From Paulinella micropora (taxonomy: Eukaryota; Cercozoa; Imbricatea; Euglyphida; Paulinellidae): a DNA stretch of 64,000 nt. Numbering within the stretch: the stretch's first letter is position 1; each line of letters opens with the position of its first letter. A program made the position numbers and the translations under genes. This document shows positions 19,650-30,504 of this stretch, piece by piece. Location: NCBI GenBank assembly GCA_019918135.1, contig WBZZ01006968.1, forward strand, positions 141,001-205,000. Reading direction: 5' to 3'. The notes under the pieces are model-generated. The model made no database searches. It saw only the letters and a list, made by a program, of their open reading frames with translations, and was not told the DNA's origin.

Positions 19650-22168
19650 TTGCAAGCTAGCCTAGACTCGCTGCGAGCTAGCCTAGACTCCCTGCCGACG
19701 GGCGACGAGCTTACTGACCCGCTGGTGGCGAGCCTACGGGCCGAGCTGGGCGCAGCAGGGGGCAGCCCCCCCGCCGCGCTCCCCGACGCGCTCACAGATC
19801 AACTCAGCGCCCGTCTGGTCACTCATTATTACCGGCCCGCCGAGCGCGAGGCAGTCCGCCGCTGCGTCTACTACCTGAGGCTGAAGACCGCACGCAGGCA
19901 GAACAGCCAGGGCGGCGGCGGGCCACCACCGCCAACGGGCACGCAGCCGCTAGGCAGGCGTACGCGCCAGTCTGGACAACGCCTCTTGCAGGCCCGGCAG
20001 AAGCAAGAGGAGAGGCTCTACGAACAGCTGCACCTCGGAGCCCCGCCAGGGCGCCCGTGCTGCCGCCAGCGCTACCGCGAGGGGCTGGCGCGGGAGATGG
20101 CCGCCTGGCTCCCTCTACTACCCACTCCTACGGAACTCGCGCCGCAGTTGCTGATGGCCGGCGAACCGCTGTACGAACTCTATCGCCTGGCGCGGGAGGA
20201 GGGCGCGGGGAGGCCGAGCGACTCGGAGCTGAAGAACTGGTCCACGGTCTGCCAGGGAGTGCTGCGCCTTTGCCTGCCGGGGCTCGGCCCGTTTAAGAGC
20301 GCAGAACCGGGCACGGACGACTATGCAGCTCTGCAACGTCTGTTCGGGGCCAGGCGTGGAGAGGAGGAGCACTCCACTGCCAGGTTCTGGATCTACTGCC
20401 TGCTGCTGGAACTATACCGCGCGGGAGGGCGCCGGCTACGAGGGCTGCCCCGCACCCTCCCGAGGCCGGACGACCTGGCCAGCGCCAACCTGCCGCCCGC
20501 GCCGCCCCCTGCCGTCCGTCCCTTGCCTCGGCCCTACAACTTTTGGCCCCAGGTCCTGCGGTCGGAGGTAGACGGCTTGGAGCGGGGGACCTCGCCTTGG
20601 GGTGAGCCCCTCGTACTCCTGGAGCACGACCTGGCCATCGCGTGTGCCAGCAGCTTCAAACTCGACGTAGACCTGGACGACGACGTAGACCTGGACGACG
20701 ACGTAGCCACGGACGACGACGTAGCTGCGGACGAAGACCGTGGACTGCGGGGGGTGGGCTGGAGGGGGCCGTTGTCAGCCCTAGGCCAGGCCATGGCTAT
20801 CCAAGTTACCCGGATCGAATACGTGAGGAGACAGCCCCGCTCGCCCGCCGGACCCCGCTACTTCTTCTTTTTCCATGGAAACTGACTCCTTAATCCCCAT
20901 CTCCGGCGCTCTCTGCCGCTGTGGCCGCTGCTGACCGAGGACGGGGCTGCGCTGCAGGAGCCCAACCTCCTGGTAGAGGACGAATGGCCGGCCCCTCTGT
21001 GCTTGGACGAGAGAATGCATGACATCTGCGCTAAATGGGCGCACAGGCCCCTGCAGTTACTGCGCCTGCGAGATGGGCGGGTAGGCTACGCAGCCGAGCT
21101 CCCACTGAACGCCCTTGACCGGCAGGCAGCAGAAACCAAGTTTCGGAGCGTGCTCGCGAGGTGGCTCCGTCCGTTCCGGAAGACGGTAGCCAACCTGAAC
21201 AAGTATTATGAGTTTTGGGAGTCCACCGAGGTAGTCCTGGACCGCCGGCCGCCCTACCTGCTCAAGCCCCCCCGGCCCGTCGTTCCGCTAGCCGGCGCTG
21301 GGCTGGGACAGGAAGCTGCGGTGGTCGGACGACGAGGCGCGGGACCGACGGGTGCTGACCCTGCGCAGCCTGCTGGTAGGGGCCCTGGGCGTGCTTGACG
21401 CCCGCCTAAACCCCATTGTCTCCGCGGCGGGGGAGGCTCTCCTGTACAGCGGCCAGGCCGACGTGGGCGGCCACGAACACACGGCCCTGCGACGCCTCTG
21501 TGTCGCTCTGTCCCTGTTGCGCGAGCTAGACCCTGGCTGGCACTGCCCCGAGAAGCTTTGTCCCGTCTCGATCCACCTAGGGTTCGGAGTTTGGCCACAT
21601 ACCTACCATTACGGACCACAGCGGTCCCGAGCCCCAAGTGCCGGAAACGGACTTTACGGTGTACGTGTGCTCGTCACACGAACACGCTTTCCTGCTCTGC
21701 AAACAACGGGCAGGCAACACCGTGAAGCTCACTCTTTGGGACCCCAACGGCAGCAGGTCTGGCACTTACCAGCTGCTCCAGCATGTCTGCCGCGGGTTGG
21801 CCTTGCGGGACCAGCACGGGCAGCGCCTGGCCCGTCTGCTAGGCCTAGCGGAGGCCGGGCTGACCGAGGCCAGCCTGGGTTGCTACGTGTACCCGCGGGA
21901 GACGCCTACTCTCCAAGGAGACGAGGGTTCGTGTACTACGCACGCGTTGCTGCTGGCGGCGGTGGCCGTGGTGGAAGGGCCCGACCGGCTGCCCAAGCAG
22001 GGCGCACAGGACCTCTCGGACGCGTGGTTGCTCTTAGGCAGTGCCCTGGGCTGGCGGTGGTGCTTGCCGCCGGAGGCGCGCGCCCGGATGCTGTTCCTGC
22101 CGCCCGCGGAGGCCGACGACAGCGGGGCAGACGACTTCCAAGAGACGGCCGTGCTGCGGGCCCCGTGA
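19650..22168 (+). pseudogene. Large unknown protein with C-terminal ULP1/adenain-like cysteine-protease signature, broken
   Basis: The first part (19650-20885) is an unrecognised 411-residue ORF with an Asp-rich repeat (DVDLDDDVDLDDD). An in-frame TGA at 20883 is followed in the same frame by protein-like sequence (LRRSLPLWPLLTEDG). Frame changes near 21300 and 21600 lead to the last segment (21638-22168). That segment has a His (SSHEHAFLL), an Asp (LWDPNG) and Gln..Cys (LQGDEGSCTTHALLL) in the H-D-Q-C order of clan CE proteases, which in some giant viruses mature virion proteins. It could be one gene or two overlapping ones. The protease reading is inference. Confidence 0.45.
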
Positions 22169-22556
22169 GCGCGGCCCGTAATCCGCCCGGCGCGGCAGCC
22201 CTGCCCCCCCGGCGTCGCGGGCAGGCGCCCGCCCGTACGCACGGGGCGGGAAGAGCGCGGGGCGTGGTCCGCGGGCGTGTGGGGAAGGGGGGGAGAGCGT
22301 GGGGCGTGCGTGGGGCGTGGACGCCTGGCGCCCGGCACCGAACGAGCGGACCGGTGGAAGAAAAAGACGCACTGGGCGCTGCGCGCTGGGTGCGGGGGGG
22401 GCGAGGGGGGGGGGGGGGGGAGGGAGCGGAGAGGGGGAAGGGGAGGGGGGGGACCTCCCACCGTGGGGAGCGTGCCGGGGGGGGGGGGGGGATTGTACGC
22501 CCCTGCTCCCCTCCCCCCAAAAGTCCGTCAGCAGCGAGGCTCCGAACACGACCGGC
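22169..22556. other. Spacer with G runs upstream of RING gene
   Basis: Two G runs (about 22404-22418 and 22478-22492) lie within 160 bp of the downstream ATG. No gene is seen. Confidence 0.5.
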
Positions 22557-23222
22557 ATGATGGGAGGCACGGCTAGCAGCCAAGGCACGGCTAGCAGCCG
22601 AGGCACGGCTAGCAGCCGAGGCACGGCTAGCAGCCGAGGCACGGCTAGCAGCCGATGCACGGCTAGAAGCCACCGCGCTCGTCCGAGCTCGGTGGTGGCA
22701 CCAAGGCCCAAAAAGCCACGTACCACTCCCCGACCAGCCCCCCGTGGACAAGGCCTGCGACAGCTGGCCGCGGCCACTGCGACCGGGCCAGAGCCACCGC
22801 CTCGTCAGGCGCGCCCCGTCGTGGCGCCGGAGGCGGCATCTCCCCCCCCGCCCGAGCCGGACTTTGAAAGCGTCGTCTTGGCCACCCTGAGCACCTTAGA
22901 CCTGGCCGAAATCCTGCTGTCTACGCTCGACGGTGTAGTGGTGGTGGACACGGTCGTGCTGGAGGGGAGCGGGTCGACCGAGCAGCCGCCCGTGCGCACC
23001 GGGTTGTCCGAGGAGTGTTCCCTGTTGCCCGAGCTCCAGCTCACGGGCGCCTTTCTCGCTGCACCCAACTCGCCCAAGGAGTGTTCCATCTGCCTACAAG
23101 ACTTGGTTGTAGGGGACTGGCTGCGGGGGCTCCAGTGTGCGCATTACCTGCACCGGGCGTGCGTCGACCCCTGGCTACGCACTAAGGACTCGTGCCCCGT
23201 GTGCCGCCTAGTGGTGTCGTAG
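22557..23222 (+). CDS. RING-H2 finger protein, probable E3 ubiquitin ligase
   Basis: A 221-residue ORF starting at 22557. The N-terminus has five copies of the hexapeptide TASSRG (18-bp repeat), then a basic region (RPKKPRTTPRP). The C-terminus is a RING-H2 domain: CSIC...QCAHYLHRACVDPW...SCPVC, with all eight zinc ligands visible. Such domains recruit E2 enzymes. No membrane segment is seen. The stop TAG is followed in the same frame by the PD-(D/E)XK ORF, which has no ATG of its own at its beginning. Confidence 0.8.
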   Translation: MMGGTASSQGTASSRGTASSRGTASSRGTASSRCTARSHRARPSSVVAPRPKKPRTTPRPAPRGQGLRQLAAATATGPEPPPRQARPVVAPEAASPPPPEPDFESVVLATLSTLDLAEILLSTLDGVVVVDTVVLEGSGSTEQPPVRTGLSEECSLLPELQLTGAFLAAPNSPKECSICLQDLVVGDWLRGLQCAHYLHRACVDPWLRTKDSCPVCRLVVS

Positions 23223-23864
23223 GTGGGGGCCAGCGCGCCGTCACCGCCGTCGGTAGCGTGTGGGCTCTGGTCCCGGGACTACCGCCTGTGGGACGGCGCG
23301 CCGCCCGCCGAGCGGGCCCGGTTCTCGCGGCAGCTCCGGGCCAGAACGGGGCTGCCCCCCCTGGCCGGGCGCGAGCTGCGGCGCGTGCACCCGCTGACGG
23401 CCACCGCCATCTCCTTCCTGTTCGCTCGCTTCGGCCTGCCCGTGGCCGCGCAGGTCGTGGTGCACAGCCCGTCGCTGGCGGTGGCCAGCAGCATAGACCA
23501 GGTCTGGCGCTGTTCGGCGGGCCGCCTGTGGCTGCTGGAGCTCAAGAAGGCCCAGTCCGCCGGGCGGGCGCACGGGGAGCAGGCGCGGGCGCCGCCCCTG
23601 GCGCACGCGCTCTGGCGCACGTGAGCGGACACGGAGGAAAACCGCTTCCTCGTGCAGGCCGCGCTCGGTCACGCCCTCTTCGAACTCACGTACGACCTGG
23701 CGGCCGAGCCGCAGCCGCCGCGCTCCGCCGTGGTGTGCGTGGGCACCTACGGTGTGCGGGTAGCGTGCGTGCCGGAGGCCATGCTCGGGGCCGCGCGCGA
23801 GTTCTGCCGGACGGTGTGGGCCGGGCACACCGGCCGGGCCCTGCCGGCGGTCGGACAAAGGTAG
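23223..23864 (+). pseudogene. PD-(D/E)XK nuclease-like protein with in-frame TGA
   Basis: The frame continues directly after the RING-gene TAG. The conserved centre VASSIDQVW...LWLLELKKAQ has the Asp...Glu-x-Lys spacing of PD-(D/E)XK nucleases, followed by a helix with FLVQAALGHALFEL typical of the Q-helix region. A TGA at 23622-23624 lies where the flanking protein reads on smoothly (ALWRT / ADTEENRF). Either a point mutation or an error explains it. AATAAA follows at 23879. A DNA-processing role is inferred from the fold. Confidence 0.5.
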
Positions 23865-23878
23865 AGGGGGGGGTATCT

Positions 23879-23884
23879 AATAAA
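23879..23884 (+). terminator. AATAAA polyadenylation signal
   Basis: AATAAA lies 15 bp after the stop of the nuclease-like ORF, preceded by a G run. Confidence 0.45.
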
Positions 23885-24005
23885 AGCCAGCGCTCTACAC
23901 GCTCCTAGCCGCTTCTCTGGGGATCAGTGCGAGAGCGGTGGAACCACAGCCCCCACTGCTTGGCCTACATCAAGGCCGCGGCCGCCGCAAGCAAGCTGTC
24001 TAGGA

Positions 24006-24401
24006 TTGGCCTGCCCCCACGTGCTGGCGGGCAACCACAGCAGGCCCCAGCACACGCGCGCGCGTGCGCCACGGCTGCTTCGGGACCTGGCCATACGCCG
24101 GGGGCCAGGAGGAGACGCCGCCCCCCGCTTGCCGGCGACCGTCGAGATCGACCTGGTACACGCCACGAGTTTGGTGCCCGCTAATACCAGCCTGGTCCTC
24201 AAGCTGGACACGGAGGGCTGCGAGTTCGAGGTCATGTCCGGCCTGCGCGCCCTCTTCGAGGCCCGGCGCGTGATTTACGCGGTGGTCGAGTACAACCGAG
24301 CCAGGTGGTGCCGCCGCGAGGAGGGCCAGCCGTGGGCCACACGTGTGCGACCCCGTCCGCTTCAAGAGCGACGCGCTGGTTGTCTTCGCTTGGCTGACTA
24401 A
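24006..24401 (+). pseudogene. FkbM-family methyltransferase fragment
   Basis: The segment VEIDLVHATSLVP...LVLKLDTEGCEFEVMSGL...VIYAVVEYN matches the C-terminal half of FkbM-type SAM-dependent methyltransferases, which methylate sugars and other hydroxyls. The SAM-binding N-terminal half is not recognisable upstream and no ATG is in a sensible place, so this is probably a fragment or a frameshifted gene. Confidence 0.55.
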
Positions 24402-24849
24402 GGCTGCACGAGCCCAGGGCGGACCAGGGGGGGGGGGGGGGGGTCGCCCTTGATTTCCTCCTCTGGAGCGCGGTGTCTCGCCGGCCCGCCGGACAGGCCT
24501 CAGATTGGCGGCCCCGGCTGGCGGTTGGCCGCCGCCCGCCGCACCGGCTTAGTGCGAGGCCAGGCCTGCCACCTAACCAGCACGGTCTAGGCCGCTGGCA
24601 GCGGTCTCCGGAGGTGCTGTGTGCGCCGGGACCCGGCGACAGTGCAAGTAGTAACTCCCCGGCGTGGCTTGGCCGGACTTGGCCTGGTGTGGACAGCGCG
24701 GCGGTGAAATCCTCAGTCGGCCCTTCTCACTCGGGTTCCGCCGGTGGGCGGGCCGAGGCCATGATTTGTAATAAAAACCCTGCTTTTATTCTGGCCACCA
24801 CAGCGGTTGCTACCGGCTGCTACCGGGCCAGGCTTGAATAGGCAGCTTC
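24402..24849. other. Intergenic with convergent polyadenylation signals
   Basis: A G run at about 24428-24442, plus-strand AATAAA at 24770-24775, and TTTATT at 24785-24790, which reads AATAAA on the minus strand about 60 bp after the kinase stop. No gene is seen. Confidence 0.5.
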
Positions 24850-26133
24850 TTAACTAATCCCGTAGTCCCACCACGCGGCTCTCCGGACCAGCACCGTTAG
24901 AAATTGTCTTACCTGAGGCTTCCCAGTCTTAGGCGGGACTAGTTGGGCGTTCCAGCTGCAATCCTTCCCGTCTGTACCTTTCCAGTGAACTCTTTGCCCC
25001 TCTTCGTTCCACCAATGCACAGAATACCCGGTCTCATTGGGCAGCCAATCAGTGCGATACTGATCACCAGTAGTAGGCATTTCGTGCAAGGCACCCAGAT
25101 GCATATTAAATTCCCGCAAGTAGTGCCTGGCCTGGCAGAACTGGGTTCGCCTTTTGAACATCTTCGGGGACAGGCTCTGGCTCCACCACTTAACACAGCG
25201 CTCAAAGTCTGCCTGGCCCGTTGGGGCTACCAGTAGGGGCTGCATAAATCGCCAAATGGTACCTACCAAGGCTGAGCTCGTACGATTATAGCTGTTAGCC
25301 ACAAAGCTTAGCAGGTTGGATAGCATGACGGTAGCTCTGTACTCGGAAGGCGCTGGGTCGAGCCACAGCAGGTAATGAGGGTCCATATCCAGCACAAGAA
25401 AACCCGGTGGTTCAGCCGTCGTCGTGATGTTAGCAGGCTTCAGATCGGCCATCAACAGCGGGACAATGTCGGCCGAGAAGCTTAGCACCCTCGCCAGGAA
25501 GCTCCCGAATTCCTTGGTGGGGAGCCGGACCGTCAACTTCTTCGCTTGTTCTAGGTCTAGGGTAAGGGCGGCCCCCGCGCGGGCGAGGTCCATCACGAGC
25601 CAGAACGTACTACCACCTGGCCCTTTGCCGTCGACGCGGAGGTAGCCGTACACCTTGGGCGCTAGCCCCCTTCTTGCCAGGCGGTGTTGCAGACCCAGAT
25701 ACTCTAATTGGGCGGCCGAAGGTTGCCGCGGGCTCCCCTGCCGCCCGATGCGTTTGAGCACTAGCTTGCGACGATGCAGAAGCAGGACGGAGTCCTTGGC
25801 CAAGGACTGCTCGTCCTGGGAATGGGGAGCTTTGCCTATTTTGCAACTCGCCCAGTCTTCGTCGGTCGCTACGAAGAAAGAGAGGGCTTGCAACCACGCG
25901 GGGAGCCTTGGGTCCGGATAGAGTGGTAGCTTCTTTGACTTCAGTTCCTGCTCGCCGGGTTCCCAGCGGGTAACCTGGTTCTTAACGTCGGTGGGATAGG
26001 GTTGTACATTTAGGAACAGCGCAGATAGCTGGCACGGCCGGCAGGGGTCGCACGGCCCTGGCTGCGCACACCCGTGGCAGCGCCGGCGCGACTCACACGC
26101 AAACCTAGGGGCCAGGGGGTGTGTAGGCGGCAT
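24850..26133 (-). CDS. Divergent protein kinase-like protein
   Basis: A 427-residue ORF from ATG at 26133. The Cys-rich N-terminus (CESRRRCHGCAQPGPCDPCRPC) may bind zinc. The kinase core shows the putative ATP-binding lysine in RRKLVLKRI, a hinge-like FWLVMDL, the catalytic loop LMADLKPANI (Asp-x-Lys-Pro-x-Asn) and LDMDPHY, where DMD replaces the metal-binding DFG. The first Asp is kept, so catalysis is possible. The HRD His/Arg is replaced by MAD. An upstream extension of the frame to 26586 is low complexity and probably not translated. Substrate unknown. Confidence 0.7.
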   Translation of the reverse strand: MPPTHPLAPRFACESRRRCHGCAQPGPCDPCRPCQLSALFLNVQPYPTDVKNQVTRWEPGEQELKSKKLPLYPDPRLPAWLQALSFFVATDEDWASCKIGKAPHSQDEQSLAKDSVLLLHRRKLVLKRIGRQGSPRQPSAAQLEYLGLQHRLARRGLAPKVYGYLRVDGKGPGGSTFWLVMDLARAGAALTLDLEQAKKLTVRLPTKEFGSFLARVLSFSADIVPLLMADLKPANITTTAEPPGFLVLDMDPHYLLWLDPAPSEYRATVMLSNLLSFVANSYNRTSSALVGTIWRFMQPLLVAPTGQADFERCVKWWSQSLSPKMFKRRTQFCQARHYLREFNMHLGALHEMPTTGDQYRTDWLPNETGYSVHWWNEEGQRVHWKGTDGKDCSWNAQLVPPKTGKPQVRQFLTVLVRRAAWWDYGIS

Positions 26134-27360
26134 GGTGTTGTGTGGCCCGGCCGGCGCCAGACGCGGTGGTACTGGGCCCGGCGAGCTAGCCGAGGCCTCG
26201 TCAGCCGCAATCGAGCGCGGGGGCCCGGGGCCATTGAAGGGCCCGCTGGGAGGGGGCGCTTCTGGCCCGCGTTGACACTCGTGCCGGGGGGAGGGACGGA
26301 CATCTTCCCGTGGGTTCGGGAGAGAGAGGTGGGGCACCGGAGCTTTGTCGCCTCCTCTGACCCTGACATCCCTCCTGTCCTCTCCCCCCCTCCTGTCCTC
26401 CTGCGCCTCCCCCCCCCTCGGACCTTTGACGCCTTTACATCCCCTGGGGGTGGACGACCTCCCCCCCCTCATGTCCTCCTTCCCGCGCGGCTGGGCCCCC
26501 TTTCCCTGCCATCCCTCCCACCGTACACTCCCCGCCGTACACTCACGGCGGACCCCCCTCTCCCGGCCCTCACTCCCACCGTACACTCGCCTCCGCGGCC
26601 CCCACCCTTTCCTCTTCCCCTCCGTCCCGGCGGACCGCCGAGCCCGGCCCTTCCTTCTTCCCCCCTCTGCCGCACAAGCTTGGTACGCTCACGGGACTCC
26701 TTTAGTCGCTCCGTATTGGTTCAACGGACTGCTGCCGAACAAGCGAAGGCCAAGCCTCGGTCGCCGGCCCAGGCAGTCATGTCTGCGCGGGACCTTAAGA
26801 TTTGGCTAGCCGAATCAGTACACGTAGTAAGGTGTCGACGCGTCCAACCGTGAAGTCCTCCTCAGGAGGGGCACTTGTCAGAAGGGTGCGTAGGGGGGGG
26901 GGGGGAAGCAAAAATGCCCTCCTTCCTTTGGAATCAATTCTGCAATAAATGTCAAAGTGGCGACTTCACGTCGAAGGAAACCATCAAGGATCTCGCAAAC
27001 CCTCCCCTCCCCCCCCCCAAAAAGCCAAGCCCGGGGGGGATTTTGAACTTGCGCCCCCGAGGAGGGGTGAGGAAGGGAGGAGGGGGGGGGGGGGGAGCGG
27101 GGGGCCCTGTGCAGATAATTTAGGCTTTTAAAAAAAGGCGACCGCTCCCGGATGAGAAAGTGATGAGGAGAGGTCCGCAAGACCTCCCCCCCCCCCCCCT
27201 CTCTCTCTTCCTTCTCCTCCCCGGGGGGGAAAGGGTCCCTTCTCCCCGGGCTTGGCTTTTTTTTTGGGGGGGGAGAGAGGGGCAGGGGGGGGGGGGTTCT
27301 TGTCTCTGCCAGATTTGGTTCTTTTTAATTTTTAATTTTTTGTTGTTTTCCCTCCCCCGA
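26134..27360. other. Intergenic, pyrimidine-rich then G-rich
   Basis: Pyrimidine-rich sequence 26370-26680, G runs at 26894-26905 and 27080-27096, C run at 27185-27199, and G runs at 27267-27295 just before the zinc-finger gene. Long ORFs here (for example 26074-26853 plus) look like low-complexity noise. Confidence 0.5.
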
Positions 27361-28745
27361 ATGCCTGCAGCTAGGAAGGGGGAGCCAGCACATGGAGTGC
27401 CGCCGGCCAAAAAGCTGTGCCAGGGCTATTCGTGCTCCAGTTGTCCCTACCGCACAGATCGCCGGGACCACCTGGCCACGCACGCACGTACGCACACAGG
27501 CGAAAAACCGTTCAAATGTACGGACTGTGACAAGTGCTTTTCAGACCAGAGCGCGCTGCGGCGACACCTACGCATTCACTCCGGTGAAAAGCCGTTCCAG
27601 TGTACGACCTGCCACAAGGGCTTTGCGTTATTGCAGCACCTGAAGCAGCACCGGCGCACGCACACTGGAGAAAAGCCGTTCAAGTGTACGGTCTGTGACA
27701 GGTGTTTTTCACAAGAAGTAAACCTCCGCACGCACTTGCGCACCACAGCGATGAGAAGCCCCACAAATGTACAGATTGCGGCAAACGGTTTTCTTTTGCG
27801 CACCATTTCGCCGCGCACGTGCGCACGCACACAGGCGAAAGACCGTTCGCGTGCTTGGTTTGCGGCCAACGTTTTGCTGCTGCCACCAACCTCGGGAGGC
27901 ACCTGCTGGTCCACACATCCACCAAGCCGTACCAATGTAGCGATTGCGGCGCTACTTTCACGACGTCGTCAAACCTCCGCAGGCACGAGCGCAGTCACGA
28001 GCAGGCTCGCAGCTGGACGCACGTGTGCAACCTAGCCAGCTTCGCCACTTGGCGCTACGAGCCCGGCCAGGGGTTACTAGCGTGCACCACTCGCTGCCCT
28101 GACCAGCGCAGGCTACTAGATCACATCCAGCATTGTCATACGCCGGAGGGCATTGCCGCGCGTTTCAAGAGCGAGGAACGCCTGGCCGAGTTCTTGCGAG
28201 ACAAGCGCTGGGAGTTCGACCGCGACCGTGCCAACTTCGTGTCCTTCAAGAGCTGCCAGCAGCTGGGCTTTGAGGGCATGGGCGCCAGGCCCGACTTCCA
28301 CCTGACGGGATTCCAGGCGTTGCCCGCCGGCCGCGCCTGCGTGGTTATTCTGTGCTGCGACGAGTTTGCCCATCGCTACTACGCGTGCGACGTGGTGCGC
28401 ATGTACAAGATCAACGCCGCGCTCCGCGAGAACTCTCTTCTGTCCGGTTGTAAGCTCGTGTGGATCAGGTTCAACCCGCACTACTTCCTGGTAGACGGCG
28501 TTCTGCACGATCCCCCGCTGCAGGCCCGCTTTGAGCGTCTGCACGAGCTGCTCACTGACCTTAAGAGCGGGCGCCGTGGCTGGGCACAGCCGACGTCGAT
28601 TCTGCACCTGTACTACGACCGGTCGACCAAAGTGGACGAGCCCGTATGGGAGGCCGCGGCGCGCGCGCTATACCACGCGGACGAAAGCCACCCACACTAC
28701 CAAGTCATCAACGAGCTGCGACAGTGCGTGGTGCCTGTCTGGTAA
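27361..28745 (+). pseudogene. Seven C2H2 zinc fingers fused to a nuclease-like domain, one frameshift
   Basis: ATG at 27361. Seven C2H2 fingers with TGEKPF-type linkers: three intact (CSSCPYRT..., CTDCDKCF..., CTTCHKGF...), a fourth (CTVCDRCF...) cut at its last His by a one-base deletion near 27742, then three more in the next frame (CTDCGKRF, CLVCGQRF, CSDCGATF). The C-terminal ~220 residues contain GARPDFHL, a VVILCCDEFAHRYYACD segment and LVWIRFNPHYF. This pattern is found in protist and giant-virus proteins with a PD-(D/E)XK-like core (RPDF ... E-x-DE-x-x-H ... RxNP). It would be a DNA-targeting protein acting in the nucleus or viral factory. AATAAA at 28815. Confidence 0.75.
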
Positions 28746-29421
28746 ATGGGAAAGGGAGAGGAGGGGGGGGGGGGCGCGGGGGGTGTGTGGGTATCTTTTG
28801 CGGCAAGAGCCTACAATAAACGGCCCGCTCTGGTGACTTCACGGGAATTTCCTTTTTACTTCCCTGACCATCGCAAGGTGGGGAGGTGGGTGCGGGGGGG
28901 GGGGGGGGGGGCGACATCTCTCTCCTTCCCTCCTCCATTCTCTCTCTCTCTCTCTGTATTTCTCGTCGCCTCTCCCCCCCCCCCCCCCCCCCCCCCCTCG
29001 CCCCCGCCCCCCCCCCCCCCCCCGCTTTCTCATCCCCCCCCTACCGTTTTAATTTCTTTTTTTTTACTCTATGTTTACTCCCTTGTATTGGAAAAAGGAA
29101 AGCCTTTGGGTAACGGAGGGAAGCGACGGGGACAGGGGCGACAGGAAAAAAAAACGAAGCAAGAGAAAACAGAGAGAGACATCATCTAGCTTCCACTAGC
29201 CAGTCCATCCTGCTGCATTTCTTTCTTCCCCCCCCCCCCCCCCCCCGCGCCCGTCATCGAGCAAAAATTGAAAAAAGAACTGTCACGCAAGGTTTTTCTT
29301 CTCCCCGAGGGAACGCCAGGGGGGAAAAAAAGACTTGAAGCAAAAAAAAAGGGGGGGGGAGAGGGGGGGGGGGGAGAGAGAGAGAGAGAATGGACGCGAC
29401 CAGCACATTCTGCTGCCGAGC
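28746..29421. other. Intergenic with extreme C, G and GA tracts
   Basis: AATAAA (28815-28820), G run 28896-28910, CT repeat 28937-28953, C runs 28974-29023, C run 29230-29246, and GGGGA/GAGAGA tract 29351-29388 ending about 30 bp before the polymerase ATG. No gene is seen. Confidence 0.6.
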
Positions 29422-29953
29422 ATGCACGGCAAATGGGCCCCCGCCACCTTCGCTAGCCCCGTGACGCACGCTCGCCACGGACGGCATCCGTCTTGGGTAG
29501 CTGCATGCATCCCGTCGGACAGCACGATCCGCGACGTGTCGGTGGGCTGTGTGAGCGGCCGCGGCACGGACGAGAACCCCAACGATTTCACCTTTGACGA
29601 TCGCAGCCTGCGGGTAGACCCGCAGAGCGGGCGCTGTGAACTGTGCGGCGGGGATGTCATTTCGTGCCCGGGCCACCAGGGCCACCTGGAGTTCCCAGAG
29701 CCGTTCCTGCTGCCACAGCTCAAGAAACAAGTCTACCAGGTGCTCGTCCTGGCGTGCAAGTTCTGTGGCGCGTACCTGTGGGAGACAGGAGCGCTGGTCT
29801 CAGCCAGGGTGCCGGCGACGACGACGTTGGCGGCCGAACTCACGGAGGCCGAGCTGGGGGCCGCGCGGCAATCGATTTCGGCGGCGCTCCCGTTCCCGGA
29901 CCACAGCGCACGCGAGGCGATTGCGGCGCACTTCGAACGTTCGGACAAGGATC
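29422..29953 (+). pseudogene. RNA polymerase largest subunit (RPB1-like), N-terminal part
   Basis: The frame carries the RPB1 clamp start: IPSDSTIRDVSVGCVS, then the zinc site CELCGGDVISCPGHQGHLEFPEPF (CxxC...CPGHxGH), then CKFCGAYLWE with the next CxxC. This is the beta'-like subunit that forms the catalytic centre of transcription. The ATG at 29422 fits this frame and follows a purine tract. The gene is interrupted at a GATC (29950-29953) by a 9.5-kb transposon and resumes at 39438. Confidence 0.8.
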
Positions 29954-29975
29954 CTCTTCCTGATACGAAGGGCCG
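29954..29975 (+). repeat. Left terminal inverted repeat
   Basis: 22 bp, identical in reverse complement to 39416-39437. Further inside, both ends also share GGTCGTAGG and AAATTTGCGTA-like segments with different spacing. Confidence 0.92.
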
Positions 29976-30283
29976 CCCCATGTCCGGTCGTAGGAAACAA
30001 AATTTTGCGTAAATGGTTAAAATGTCAGTATTATTCGTAAAAACATTATTTTAATGCTAAAAAATCATTTTTACTGCAAAAGTCTGCAAAAAAAACTTTA
30101 ATACCTATTGCGTCTGACTCTCAGCCCGACGTACCGACACTACAGTCAAATAGCTAGTCATACGCGCTAATTCATTGTATACGATATGTTACAAACGCTT
30201 TCCTGCAACTAAAACATATAATAAACAAACATAAACAAACCCTGCATCAATGACAAATTATTTTCCTGATTTATCTCACCTCT

Positions 30284-30303
30284 GGTGGCACTTGGGCGCC
30301 ACC
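30284..30303 (+). repeat. Subterminal palindromic repeat L1
   Basis: GGTGGC and GCCACC arms enclosing ACTTGGGC. The same core recurs at 30486 and 30827 and, inverted, at 38907 and 39088. Confidence 0.8.
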
Positions 30304-30485
30304 ACACCGTGCCACCCAGGACAAACACGTACTGCTTGCATCCCACCTGCAATATTATAGTCGCAAAATCGTGGACGGCTACATGTCATGCATAGATTTT
30401 ATGTAAAGATAAATTAAATGGAATAAAAAAGAAAAAACTTAAAACTGATTATGAAGATTGCTTTGGCGGGAAAATCCACGCCTGT

Positions 30486-30504
30486 GGTGGCACTTAGCGC
30501 CACC
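30486..30504 (+). repeat. Subterminal palindromic repeat L2
   Basis: GGTGGCACTTAGCGCCACC, the same arms as L1. Confidence 0.8.
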
